Below are positions 43,078 through 50,674 of a DNA stretch of 53,790 nt, in pieces. The notes beneath the pieces were generated by a model. It made no database searches. It saw nothing but the letters and a program-made list of their open reading frames with translations, and was not told the DNA's origin. The translations under genes and the position numbers were made by a program. Numbering within the stretch: the stretch's first letter is position 1; each line of letters starts with the position of its first letter. Location of the stretch: the NCBI GenBank assembly GCA_021781795.1, contig JAJXWA010000016.1, forward strand, positions 1-53,790, read 5' to 3'. The stretch is from Acidobacteriota bacterium (GTDB taxonomy: Bacteria; Acidobacteriota; Terriglobia; Terriglobales; Acidobacteriaceae).

Positions 43078-44844
43078 TCAGTAGACATCGCGGTGATAAC
43101 GGTGCTGATCCTTGAGCGTGTGGACATACTCTTCTGCGGATTGAGCGCTCATGCTACCCTGCGTTTCGACAATCCTGAGCAGAGCGGCGTGGACGTCTTT
43201 GGCCATGCGCGCGGCGTCGCCGCAGACGTAGACGCTGGCGCCGTCCTGCAGCCAGCTCCAGAAGGTCTGCGACTGCTCGATCATGCGGTCCTGCACGTAG
43301 ACTTTCTGCTCCTGATCGCGTGAGAAGGCAGTGTCGAAGCGGGTGAGGTGACCGTCGGCGTGCATGGCTTCGAGTTCTTCGCGATAAAGAAAGCTGGTGG
43401 CGGCGCTGCGCTCGCCGAAGAAGAGCCAGTTGCGACCGGTGGCACCGAGGGCGCGGCGCTCGTGAAGGAATCCGCGGAAGGGCGCGATGCCGGTGCCGGG
43501 GCCGATCATAATCATGGGCGCATCGGCTGCGGGAAGGCGGAACTTCTTGTTGGGCTGGATGTAGAGGGGCAGGCGGTCGGAGATGCGGGTGCGATCGGCA
43601 AAGAGCGTGGAGCAAACGCCGCCGCGTTCGCGGTCATGCGCGCTGTAGCGGACGACGGCGACGGTGGCGTGGAGCTGGCCGGCATGGGCGAGCGGGCTGG
43701 AGGAGATGGAGTAGAGGCGCGGAGTGAGACGGGAGAGCAGGCCGACGAGTTCAGCTGGATCGGAGATGACGCCGGGGTACTCCAGCAGAAGGTCGATGAG
43801 GCCGCGGTCATAGACGTAGGCGTCAAGCTGCGCTTTGTTCTCTGGCGCGAGCAGGCCGAGCAGGCGCGCGCACTGGCCGAGTTGAGCATACTCCTGCACG
43901 AGCTTGCGGCTGAGGCGGGTGATCTGGAGGTGATGCGCGAGTGCGTCGTGAAGCGTGATGAGGCCAGCCTTGCCGCACTGCACCTGTTCGTTGCCGTTGA
44001 AGCGGAGCGACTGCAGTATCTCCGCGACGAGATTGACGTCGTTGCTGGGAAGCACGCCGCAGGCATCGCCTGCTTGATAAGCGAGACCCGATTCAGCCGT
44101 AGAGAAGGCGAGATGGAGCGTGACCTTGGCGGAATCGGGGCGCGTGAGCGGCCGCTTTTCGACGAGCGGGGCGAGAGCGGGGTTGTCGCGGGTAAAGGAC
44201 TGCGCAGCGTGGGGTGACTCGGGCGCTTTGACCGTGGGCGCGGAGGGCCTGGCTGCCTTTGGCGCTGTGCCTTGCTCGCGGAGCCGGGGCAGGATGGCGT
44301 CCTTCCACTGAGCGAATGGCTCATCGACTTCCACATCGCAATCGACGCGATGCATGAGGCGATTGGCGCCGAGTGCGGCGAGTTTTGCGTCGAGTTCATT
44401 GCCAAACTTGCAGAAGTGCTCGTAGTGGCGGTCGCCGAGCGCAAAGACGGCGTAGGAGAGATTTTCGTAGCGCGGGAAGTGCTCGAGGCAGAGCTGCTCA
44501 TAGAAGGGCTGCACGCCATCGGGCGCGTCGCCGTCGCCGTAGGTGCTGGCGAAGATCAGCGCGTATTTCTCCGCGGCCAGTGCGGCGGGCGTGTAGCCGA
44601 CGAGCGTGGAGACGGCGGGCGCGTGGCCCTGCGCCTTGAGCTCCTTTGCAACTTTGCGGGCGAGGCCTTCGGCGGTGCCGGACTGCGAGGCGTAGAGCAC
44701 GGCGATGCGCAGTGAGGCCCTGGGCGCGGCTGCAGCAGGTTGCGCCTGGTCAGAGAAGATACTTGCCAGAAAGCCGTTGAGCCATGCGCGCTGCTCAGGT
44801 GTGAAGGGCGCGTTGTCGGGGATGCAGGGAATGGTCGCGGTCAT
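43078..44844 (-). CDS. cysJ: Diflavin reductase, sulfite/nitrite reductase flavoprotein subunit
   Basis: A 588-residue NADPH-dependent flavoprotein of the CysJ type. A flavodoxin domain (IAVLYASQSGTAEGLARKVA, then FASTYGDGDAPD; residues about 48-190) is followed by a linker, the FAD domain (LTPRLYSISSSPL) and the NADPH domain (GPGTGIAPFRGFLHERRA, then VYVCGDAARMAKDV), and it ends in DVY with the C-terminal aromatic that stacks on FAD. It passes electrons to the siroheme subunit. It begins four bases inside the stop of the preceding reductase gene, so the two are expressed as a pair. Whether the acceptor is sulfite or nitrite is not certain. Confidence 0.9.
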   Translation of the reverse strand: MTATIPCIPDNAPFTPEQRAWLNGFLASIFSDQAQPAAAAPRASLRIAVLYASQSGTAEGLARKVAKELKAQGHAPAVSTLVGYTPAALAAEKYALIFASTYGDGDAPDGVQPFYEQLCLEHFPRYENLSYAVFALGDRHYEHFCKFGNELDAKLAALGANRLMHRVDCDVEVDEPFAQWKDAILPRLREQGTAPKAARPSAPTVKAPESPHAAQSFTRDNPALAPLVEKRPLTRPDSAKVTLHLAFSTAESGLAYQAGDACGVLPSNDVNLVAEILQSLRFNGNEQVQCGKAGLITLHDALAHHLQITRLSRKLVQEYAQLGQCARLLGLLAPENKAQLDAYVYDRGLIDLLLEYPGVISDPAELVGLLSRLTPRLYSISSSPLAHAGQLHATVAVVRYSAHDRERGGVCSTLFADRTRISDRLPLYIQPNKKFRLPAADAPMIMIGPGTGIAPFRGFLHERRALGATGRNWLFFGERSAATSFLYREELEAMHADGHLTRFDTAFSRDQEQKVYVQDRMIEQSQTFWSWLQDGASVYVCGDAARMAKDVHAALLRIVETQGSMSAQSAEEYVHTLKDQHRYHRDVY

Positions 44845-46628
44845 GGCTGGACTGTCTCCTTTGCTGCGCAGAAGGCTTTAAGCTCGTCGATGGAGTGGCG
44901 GCGCGTGAAGGCGAGGAAGGACTCTTCGGGCGCGCGCTGTGCGATATAGACGGTGAAGAGGCGATCCATCGCGAGGGGCAAGTCGGTGAAGGCGATGGCG
45001 GGGATCAGCTCGCGGGCGAGGCCGCGGTCGTGGTCGGAGCCGCCGCCGATGACGACCTGGTAGCCCTCCGCGCCGTTGACCTTGGCGCCGAGCAGGCCGA
45101 TGTCGCCGATGTAGTGCTGCGCGCAGGAGTGAGGGCAGCCGGTGACGTGAAGATTGACTGGCTGCTGGATGGGAAAGCGCGCATCGAGAAACTGCGCCAG
45201 CGCGACGGCGTCCGCCTTGGTGTCTGTGGCTGCGTACTTGCAGCCGCGGTTGCCGGTGCAGGCGACGGTCCCGCGCAGGACTGCGCCCGCGGTGACATCG
45301 AGGCCGGCGGCGCGGATGGCGCTGAGGGCGGCATCGAGGTGGGCTGAAGGGACATTGGGAATGAGGAGATTCTGCCAGACGGTGAGACGTAGTTCGCCGG
45401 AGCCGTAGCGCTCTGCGATGCTGGCGAGGGCGTGCATCTGCGCGACGGGCAGGCGGCCGACGGGAATGGCGACGCCGATGACGTGCAGGCCGGGCTGGAT
45501 TTGCGGATGGACGCCGATGTGTCCGGCGCGGTCGATGGGATTGCGCGGCTCGCAATCGCTCTCGGCGATGCGCAACAGCGGAAAGGCGAGGCGCTTTTCG
45601 GTTTCCGCAAGGAAGCGCTCGACGCCCCACCTGTCGATGAGGTACTTCAGGCGGGCTTTCCTGCGGTCAGTACGGTCGCCGTGTTCGGCAAAGACGCGAA
45701 TCATGGCGGCGGCGGCGGCGACGGTCTGTTCGGGGCGCAGCAGGAGGCCGCAGTCGGAGGCGAACTGCTTGTGGCCGGTGATGCCGCACAGCAGTGCACG
45801 GAAGTAAATACCGGGCGGAACGCTGCGGCCTTCGCCTACGCGAACGGCGACGAAGCCGATGTCGTTGGTGTCTGCAACGACGCTGATGGACCCGCCTGAG
45901 TCGAAGGCGACGTTGAATTTGCGCGGCAGGCCGTAGAGATCGCGCGAGTTGAGGATGTAGTGGTGGAGCGCGTCGGCGAGCGGGCGCACGTCAATGAGCT
46001 CGGCAGGATCGAGGCCGCTGGTGGGCGACGCGGTGATGTTGCGGATGTTGTCTGCTCCGGAGCCGCGCGAGGTAAGGCCGAGCGACTGAAGTTTGTTCAG
46101 GACGCGGACGATGGCGTGGGGCGCGAACTCACGGATCTGCAGGTTGGCGCGGGTGGTCAGGTCCGCGCGGCCGGAGCCCCATTCCTCGGCCATCTGGGCC
46201 AGGCCGCGGAGCTGATGCGCGGTGAGAACGCCGCCGGGAATGCGCAGACGGAGCATGAAGGAATCCTGCGCGGGGGCGACGTAAAAGAGGCCGTGGAATT
46301 TGAAGCGGAAGAGATCATCGGGCGCGGGGGCGCGATTTTCATCGGCGTGCGCCAGCAGCTTGTCCCAGATGTCGAGCGGATTCTCTTCGTACTTCCAGAG
46401 CTCCTCGCGGCAGAGATCGGGGACGGCCGTGCCATGGAAAAGCGGCTCGGCCTCAGTGGCGAGATTGGCGCCGGCGGATGCGGCGTTGTGGGTTAGCAAG
46501 CCTGTGGCGGTGTGGCCGACGAAGGGACGAAGCCGCTGTGCCGCACCGGTGAAGAAGCCGCGGAGATACTCTTTCTGCTCGTCGGAAAAGGTTGCCGTCG
46601 TTTCGGGTGCCAATACAGAAGTGTCCAT
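44841..46628 (-). CDS. Siroheme nitrite/sulfite reductase (NirA-like)
   Basis: A 595-residue siroheme/[4Fe-4S] reductase that carries out six-electron reduction of nitrite or sulfite. Two half-repeats are visible, each with a ferredoxin-like part (MLRLRIPGGVLTAHQLRGLA and HVIGVAIPVGRLPVAQMHAL) and a siroheme part. The cluster cysteines are in ACTGNRGCKYA and TGCPHSCAQH. Overall similarity is to the NirA family. The start at 46628 is preferred; upstream codons in the frame belong to the structured leader. Because the flanking regulator has HemD and ANTAR domains, known from nitrate/nitrite assimilation, nitrite is my preferred substrate. The CysJ-type partner keeps sulfite possible. Confidence 0.88.
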   Translation of the reverse strand: MDTSVLAPETTATFSDEQKEYLRGFFTGAAQRLRPFVGHTATGLLTHNAASAGANLATEAEPLFHGTAVPDLCREELWKYEENPLDIWDKLLAHADENRAPAPDDLFRFKFHGLFYVAPAQDSFMLRLRIPGGVLTAHQLRGLAQMAEEWGSGRADLTTRANLQIREFAPHAIVRVLNKLQSLGLTSRGSGADNIRNITASPTSGLDPAELIDVRPLADALHHYILNSRDLYGLPRKFNVAFDSGGSISVVADTNDIGFVAVRVGEGRSVPPGIYFRALLCGITGHKQFASDCGLLLRPEQTVAAAAAMIRVFAEHGDRTDRRKARLKYLIDRWGVERFLAETEKRLAFPLLRIAESDCEPRNPIDRAGHIGVHPQIQPGLHVIGVAIPVGRLPVAQMHALASIAERYGSGELRLTVWQNLLIPNVPSAHLDAALSAIRAAGLDVTAGAVLRGTVACTGNRGCKYAATDTKADAVALAQFLDARFPIQQPVNLHVTGCPHSCAQHYIGDIGLLGAKVNGAEGYQVVIGGGSDHDRGLARELIPAIAFTDLPLAMDRLFTVYIAQRAPEESFLAFTRRHSIDELKAFCAAKETVQP

Positions 46629-46912
46629 GCCGTGAATCCTTCGATGAGGGCTGCAGCCGTGGGTGTGGCAGGGTCGCGGGCCTTGAAGGCCCTGCCGCGC
46701 GTGGCGCGGAGACACGATGCCAGACTGGATGCCGCATGCATTGCGGAGAATGCAAGGCTCATCGCGGAGCATGGTGATGCTGAAACTGTCTCTAGGGAAA
46801 CCCCGGTCACGGCATGGTGAGGGGCGAAAGCGAATCGAGGAGACAGCCGAGTCTCACTCGTGGACTCAGCTTATCGCAACTTTGCGCAGACCACAAGAAA
46901 AACAGTAATGGA
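46629..46912 (-). promoter_or_regulatory. Structured 5' leader of the reductase operon
   Basis: The 284-base leader holds several hairpins (minus-strand sense). A GATAAG -10-like element is at 46875-46870. H1 has TCAC/GTGA closing the hexaloop CATGCC (loop 46816-46811) on an outer CCCC/GGGG stem (46824-46801). H2 has GCTC/GAGC closing CGCGAT (46770-46757). An alternative hairpin, AGCAT-CACC-ATGCT (46781-46768), uses part of H2 and excludes it. Further downstream are TGCATT-CTCCGC-AATGCA (46754-46737), CCGCGC-CAC-GCGCGG (46709-46695) and a nested GGCAGGG...CCCTGCC structure. H1 and H2 have counterparts in the porin leader. I infer an ANTAR-controlled antitermination leader, but no U-rich terminator is visible. 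Confidence 0.55.
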
Positions 46913-48574
46913 CTAACTGGCGCCTTTGTTTTCAGTGCTGGACGCGGGTTTGGCAAGGTCGCTGAGGCGGCTCTTGCGCAGATCGTCGTTGAGGATGATG
47001 GCCTCGGCGATTTCGCGCATAGACTTGCGGCGCTGGCGGCTCTCGCGCTGCATGGCCTTGTAGGCGGCCTCTTCATCGAGGCCGAAGTCGCGCTGCAGCA
47101 CGCCCTTGGCGCGCTCGATGTGTTTGCGGGATTCGAGCCGGTCAGAGAGCTGCAGGTTTTCCGTTTCAAGGCGCGCGCGTTCGAGCTCCGCGCCGACGAG
47201 ATAGCCGACCATGGTGAGCAGGCGGACTTCGTTTTCTGTGTGGAAGTAAGGCTTGCGGTGTTGCAGGTTGATGACGCCGACGAGCTTGCCGCGGCAAAGA
47301 ATGGGCACAGAAAGGAATGCCTCGAAGCTGTCTTCCGGAAGATCGGGGAAGCGCTTGAAACGCGGGTCCTGCAATGCTTTGGAGGGAATGGCGACGGGCT
47401 CCCGATGCCAGCCGACCCATCCGGTAATGCCCTGGCCAAGCCAGATGCCGAGGTGATCAACGACGTCGGTGTGGGGATTCTTGGAGGCGCGGAGGACGAG
47501 CTGATCGCCTTCGAGGACGTAGACGAAGCAGGAGTCGCAACTGATGACGGCCGAGGCGAACTCGACGATGCGGTTCAGGACCGTATGGAGCGGATCGGAG
47601 GCGGCCATGCGGCTGCCAATTTCATGGAGAAAATCGACGGCGGAGAAGGACGGCGGCGCGCCGGTGGAGCGTTCGGGAGCGGGGACTGCAACCGGCGGTG
47701 CGGGCGAGGCCGCGACGTGGAGGTCGGCGCTCTCGCGCTTCTTCTCGAGCAGCGAGCCGGCGTGCTGCGCGAGCTCGTTGATGAGGAAGCCCATTTTGGA
47801 CTGAGTTGGCTCGTAGTCCGGCGTGAGGTTGTAGACGGAGAGGCCCTCTGTGGTGCTGGGCCCGATGGAGCCGATGACGGTGGAGCGGAAGCCCTCATAG
47901 AGCGCGTCGGTGTAGCCCATCTGCTCGGCCATGAGGAAGAGATGCGCAACCTGCCCGGCGTTCATGAAGAGAACGACATCGATGTGTCCGTGAGCGAGGG
48001 CGATGACGGCTTCGCGCAGCGGCTGGACATCCTCAGGGAATGCCCACTGATAGACGAGCAGGCGCGTGATGGAGATGCTGCGCTCGGCGAGCGCGGTGAG
48101 CAGTTCGGGATTGGAAGTGCCGTACTCCTGCACGGCGATGTTCATGCCCTGGAGGCTGCCGCCGAGATTGGCTTCGAGGGCAGTCATCAACGAACGCCAT
48201 GTGAAGGGCTCGGGGGCGACGACGGTGATGGGGATGTTGAGCTCACGGAGCGCCGCGGAGGATTTGGGGCCGCGCGCGGCAATCTTGACGGAGCGCAGCG
48301 CGGCGAGGAACTTTTCGCGGTCTTGATGCTCGGAGACGATTCTGACGAGCGAGCGCACACCGACGCCGGTGGTGAAGATGACGAGGTCGAAGGCGCCGCG
48401 CACAAGCGCATCGGCAAAGTCGAGGATGGCCTGGTTGGAATCGAGTGGAATCTCGCGCATGGCGGGCGCAGTGAGAGGTTCTCCGCCGTAGGTGCGGATG
48501 AGCTTGGCCACCTCGGTTGCGCGGCGGCTTTCGAGCGAAAGGACACGCAGTCCCTGAAAGCTGGCGGTCGCCAT
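46913..48574 (-). CDS. HemD-GAF-ANTAR fusion regulator
   Basis: A 553-residue three-part protein. Residues about 5-265 match uroporphyrinogen-III synthase (LRVLSLESRRATEVAKLIRT, FTTGVGVRSLV, VQEYGTSNPELLTAL, GSIGPSTTEGL). After a Pro-rich linker, residues 325-465 form a GAF domain (ASDPLHTVLNRIVEFASAVI, then GQGITGWVGWHREPVAIP). Residues 475-532 form an ANTAR domain (LESRKHIERAKGVLQRDFGL), an RNA-binding module that causes transcription antitermination. The start at 48574 follows GAGAG; the upstream frame lies within an inverted repeat. I infer that the HemD-like part senses a tetrapyrrole or has lost catalysis, as in the DNA-binding HemD-like regulators of actinobacterial nitrate assimilation, and that ANTAR acts on the reductase and porin leaders. 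Confidence 0.9.
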   Translation of the reverse strand: MATASFQGLRVLSLESRRATEVAKLIRTYGGEPLTAPAMREIPLDSNQAILDFADALVRGAFDLVIFTTGVGVRSLVRIVSEHQDREKFLAALRSVKIAARGPKSSAALRELNIPITVVAPEPFTWRSLMTALEANLGGSLQGMNIAVQEYGTSNPELLTALAERSISITRLLVYQWAFPEDVQPLREAVIALAHGHIDVVLFMNAGQVAHLFLMAEQMGYTDALYEGFRSTVIGSIGPSTTEGLSVYNLTPDYEPTQSKMGFLINELAQHAGSLLEKKRESADLHVAASPAPPVAVPAPERSTGAPPSFSAVDFLHEIGSRMAASDPLHTVLNRIVEFASAVISCDSCFVYVLEGDQLVLRASKNPHTDVVDHLGIWLGQGITGWVGWHREPVAIPSKALQDPRFKRFPDLPEDSFEAFLSVPILCRGKLVGVINLQHRKPYFHTENEVRLLTMVGYLVGAELERARLETENLQLSDRLESRKHIERAKGVLQRDFGLDEEAAYKAMQRESRQRRKSMREIAEAIILNDDLRKSRLSDLAKPASSTENKGAS

Positions 48575-48614
48575 CGTTCTCTCGTTCCCTCGATTTCTTG
48601 CCGTAGCGTGGGGT

Positions 48615-48644
48615 GAGGCGGGTATGTGCGGGGACACCCGCCTC
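48615..48644. terminator. 9-bp inverted repeat between porin and HemD-GAF-ANTAR genes
   Basis: GAGGCGGGT and ACCCGCCTC form a perfect nine-pair stem with a 12-base loop, 67 bases after the porin stop and 41 bases before the regulator start. There is no T-run, so it is either a GC-rich non-canonical terminator for the porin gene or part of the regulator's 5' leader. Confidence 0.4.
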
Positions 48645-48710
48645 GTTGCTTAGAGCCAAGATACCAGAAGGCTGCAAGCGGCAGGCGCAGGAATGCGGTT
48701 GCGCGCGGCG

Positions 48711-50198
48711 TTATTTGCCGGCCGCGCGCTGCTTGACGCCCCACTGATAGACAAGTTCGACGTAGCCGTATTGCATGTTGGAACCGGTGGGATAGATGGC
48801 TTTGACGACGCTTTTGCCCTGCGCATAGGCGTAGTAGAAGTTGAGAGCGAGGTCTTTTGTAGCCTGCCAGTCGGCGCTGATGTCAGGCACGGAGGCGAAC
48901 GAGGAGTGGCCGTTTGCGGGCCGACCCACATAGCCGAACACCTTGTTGTCGAACGCGCCGCCGCCCTGGTACCAGAGATCCTGGCCCGAAGTGAGCTGCA
49001 GCCAGTGGAGATCGGAGCGCAGCGCAACGCGCTTGATCGGAGTGTCCATCACCTGCACGAAACTGTCGGTGCTATTCATCAGGTTGTAGAAGGGCAGGCG
49101 CGCATAGATACGGGGTGTGGGCAGAATCTGGAAGAAGGTGTTGTGCGTGGTATCGGCCGGATTCTTGTCGCCGCTGGAGCGGAACCATCCGCCGCGCAGC
49201 CATGGCGCAGTGGGAACGGAGGTGAGCTTGTAGCCGCCCTCGACGGCAGCGGCATTGGCCTTGTGGGCTTCAGGACCCCAACTGCCGTTCTGCATCGCGC
49301 CCCAGAAGAGGAAGTCGAAGCTGCCCGGCCCGGCGGGAATCACGGCTGCGGCATCCCCGCCGTAGGTGCCGATGCGGATGTTGTTGTGGTCGGCCTGGCG
49401 GACAGGGAGCGGACGGTTGTCGGTCTTGGTGAGACCGGTGCGGCCGTCGTGATAGCCGAGTGCAAAGGCGCGCCAGAGCACATGCTGGTTGGCTTCCTGC
49501 CGCGTCAGCGCCAGATACTGAAAGTCCACGTTCAGCTCTGGATTGCCGTTCATGTTGAAGACGCCCTGATCGGAGCGGGCGGCGGCGGCGACCAGGTCCC
49601 AGGCAGGACCGCCGAGGTGGCCTTCGATGCCATCGACGCTGCGCTGCGCGTTGCTGAATCCGAAGTTGCCGATGAGGCGATGTGCGAAGCGATTGGCCTG
49701 GAGCCAGGCGAGGGTCGGGTTCTTCTGCTGCATCTCCTGTCCCTCGATGAACTCGAAGCGGCCCAGGCGCAGGCTCTGCTGCGGCGTTGCGAAGCGATAC
49801 CGCACGAAACCCTGCTTGAGGAACGCGGCGGCCGGATAGTCCTCGTTGCTGTTGGACGCATAGTATGTGGCGCCGAGTCCGAGCTGTCCCTGCGCGGCAA
49901 CGGACGAGACAGCGTCTGTAGGCGCATGAAGGATGGATGGCTGCGCGAGTTCAAGCTGCCAGTCCCAGTGGTTGATTTTCTGCTGCACGCCGATGCGGAG
50001 GAGCGACTCTACGTAGGCGTAGGTCTCCGACTGCGGCGGCGCTGCGAACCACTGCCATGTGTCGATGCGAGTGCGGTCGTAGACAGTGACACCAATCGGG
50101 GAGTTGGCTGCGGGCGGAGCCTGGGCGCGGCCCTGCGCAAGGGAAAGTGCAAGAAACAGGACTGCTGCGGCAGTTAAGGCGCGGTTCGATTTCAGCAT
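48711..50198 (-). CDS. Alginate-export-family outer-membrane porin
   Basis: A 495-residue exported beta-barrel of the Alginate_exp type. The signal peptide is AAAVLFLALSLAQGRAQA. The barrel has the family patterns RIDTWQWFAAPPQSETYAYV, RLGRFEFIEGQEM and FFQILPTPRIYARLPFYNLM, and a C-terminal strand LVYQWGVKQ. The family includes the alginate channel AlgE, but many members of other phyla are general or anion porins. The position next to the reductase and the ANTAR regulator, and the shared leader hairpins, suggest entry of nitrate, nitrite or sulfur anions; this is inference. A GGAG site precedes the ATG. Confidence 0.78.
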   Translation of the reverse strand: MLKSNRALTAAAVLFLALSLAQGRAQAPPAANSPIGVTVYDRTRIDTWQWFAAPPQSETYAYVESLLRIGVQQKINHWDWQLELAQPSILHAPTDAVSSVAAQGQLGLGATYYASNSNEDYPAAAFLKQGFVRYRFATPQQSLRLGRFEFIEGQEMQQKNPTLAWLQANRFAHRLIGNFGFSNAQRSVDGIEGHLGGPAWDLVAAAARSDQGVFNMNGNPELNVDFQYLALTRQEANQHVLWRAFALGYHDGRTGLTKTDNRPLPVRQADHNNIRIGTYGGDAAAVIPAGPGSFDFLFWGAMQNGSWGPEAHKANAAAVEGGYKLTSVPTAPWLRGGWFRSSGDKNPADTTHNTFFQILPTPRIYARLPFYNLMNSTDSFVQVMDTPIKRVALRSDLHWLQLTSGQDLWYQGGGAFDNKVFGYVGRPANGHSSFASVPDISADWQATKDLALNFYYAYAQGKSVVKAIYPTGSNMQYGYVELVYQWGVKQRAAGK

Positions 50199-50381
50199 TC
50201 AATCTCCTGAAGTGATGGGTTGCAGTGGGACGTGTGCCGTAAGGTGCGCACACGAACAGCAGGGCGCATGAAGGATGCTGTCTGCGCGGAGGAATGCGTT
50301 GTGACTGGAATGCTCAGCGGAGAGCGTAGAGCTGCAAATCGATGCGCAGGCACGGCGTGGTGCCCGAATGACTCTCTTATC
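50199..50381 (-). promoter_or_regulatory. Structured 5' leader of the porin gene
   Basis: Minus-strand sense. A GATAAG element (50381-50376) is followed nine bases later by H1: a seven-pair stem, CGGGCAC/GTGCCTG, closing the hexaloop CACGCC (50366-50347). After 21 bases comes H2: GCTC/GAGC closing TCCGCT (50325-50312). Both hairpins have G at loop position 4. The order and sequence (CAC-CAYGCC-GTG, then GCTC-N6-GAGC) match the leader of the reductase operon. Further downstream (50311-50199) only weak structure is visible. Confidence 0.5.
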
Positions 50382-50594
50382 AACAGCAGTAGCACACGAT
50401 GGATGTGTTTTCAAGAGAGGAACGCGTGAAGCCGCAGAGTGCCGTCGCAAGGCGCGGATTCGCTATGCTTTATCGCTTTCCGCGCACATTGCTGCGTGCT
50501 CGATGCGGATTCCGGAGAGTGTCCGGATGGAATTCTTCCTGCTTCGGGCCAGGACTGGGAGATCTTCGCGGGGAGATGAATGGTGCCGGCGGGT

Positions 50595-50644
50595 GCGGGT
50601 TCCGAGGGGCTGCCCTGCGTAGGGTGCGGCCCCCCGGAACCCGC
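50595..50644. terminator. Long GC-rich hairpin after the TonB receptor gene
   Basis: GCGGGTTCCG (50595-50604) and CGGAACCCGC (50635-50644) form a ten-pair stem around nested GGGGC/GCCCC and CCCT-GCGT-AGGG stems. It begins about 30 bases after the receptor stop, so a termination or mRNA-end role for the minus-strand gene is likely. No U-run follows. The rest of the gap, 50382-50594, shows nothing recognisable. Confidence 0.45.
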
Positions 50645-50674
50645 TTGTTGGGTGGTTCTCTTGAGGAGTACCTC

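Noticed and set aside
46629..46912. Canonical ANTAR target with A1 and G4 in both hexaloops, ending in a U-rich terminator
   Set aside because: Only G4 is conserved in the visible hexaloops, and no U-run follows a stem. The leader is therefore reported as a candidate with a deviating motif, not a standard target.
46814..48616. 600-codon plus-strand open frame opposite the HemD-GAF-ANTAR gene
   Set aside because: It is the antisense shadow of a gene with clear domains. GC-rich codon bias removes stops on the opposite strand; the translation has no recognisable fold and is rich in Gly, Asp and Glu.
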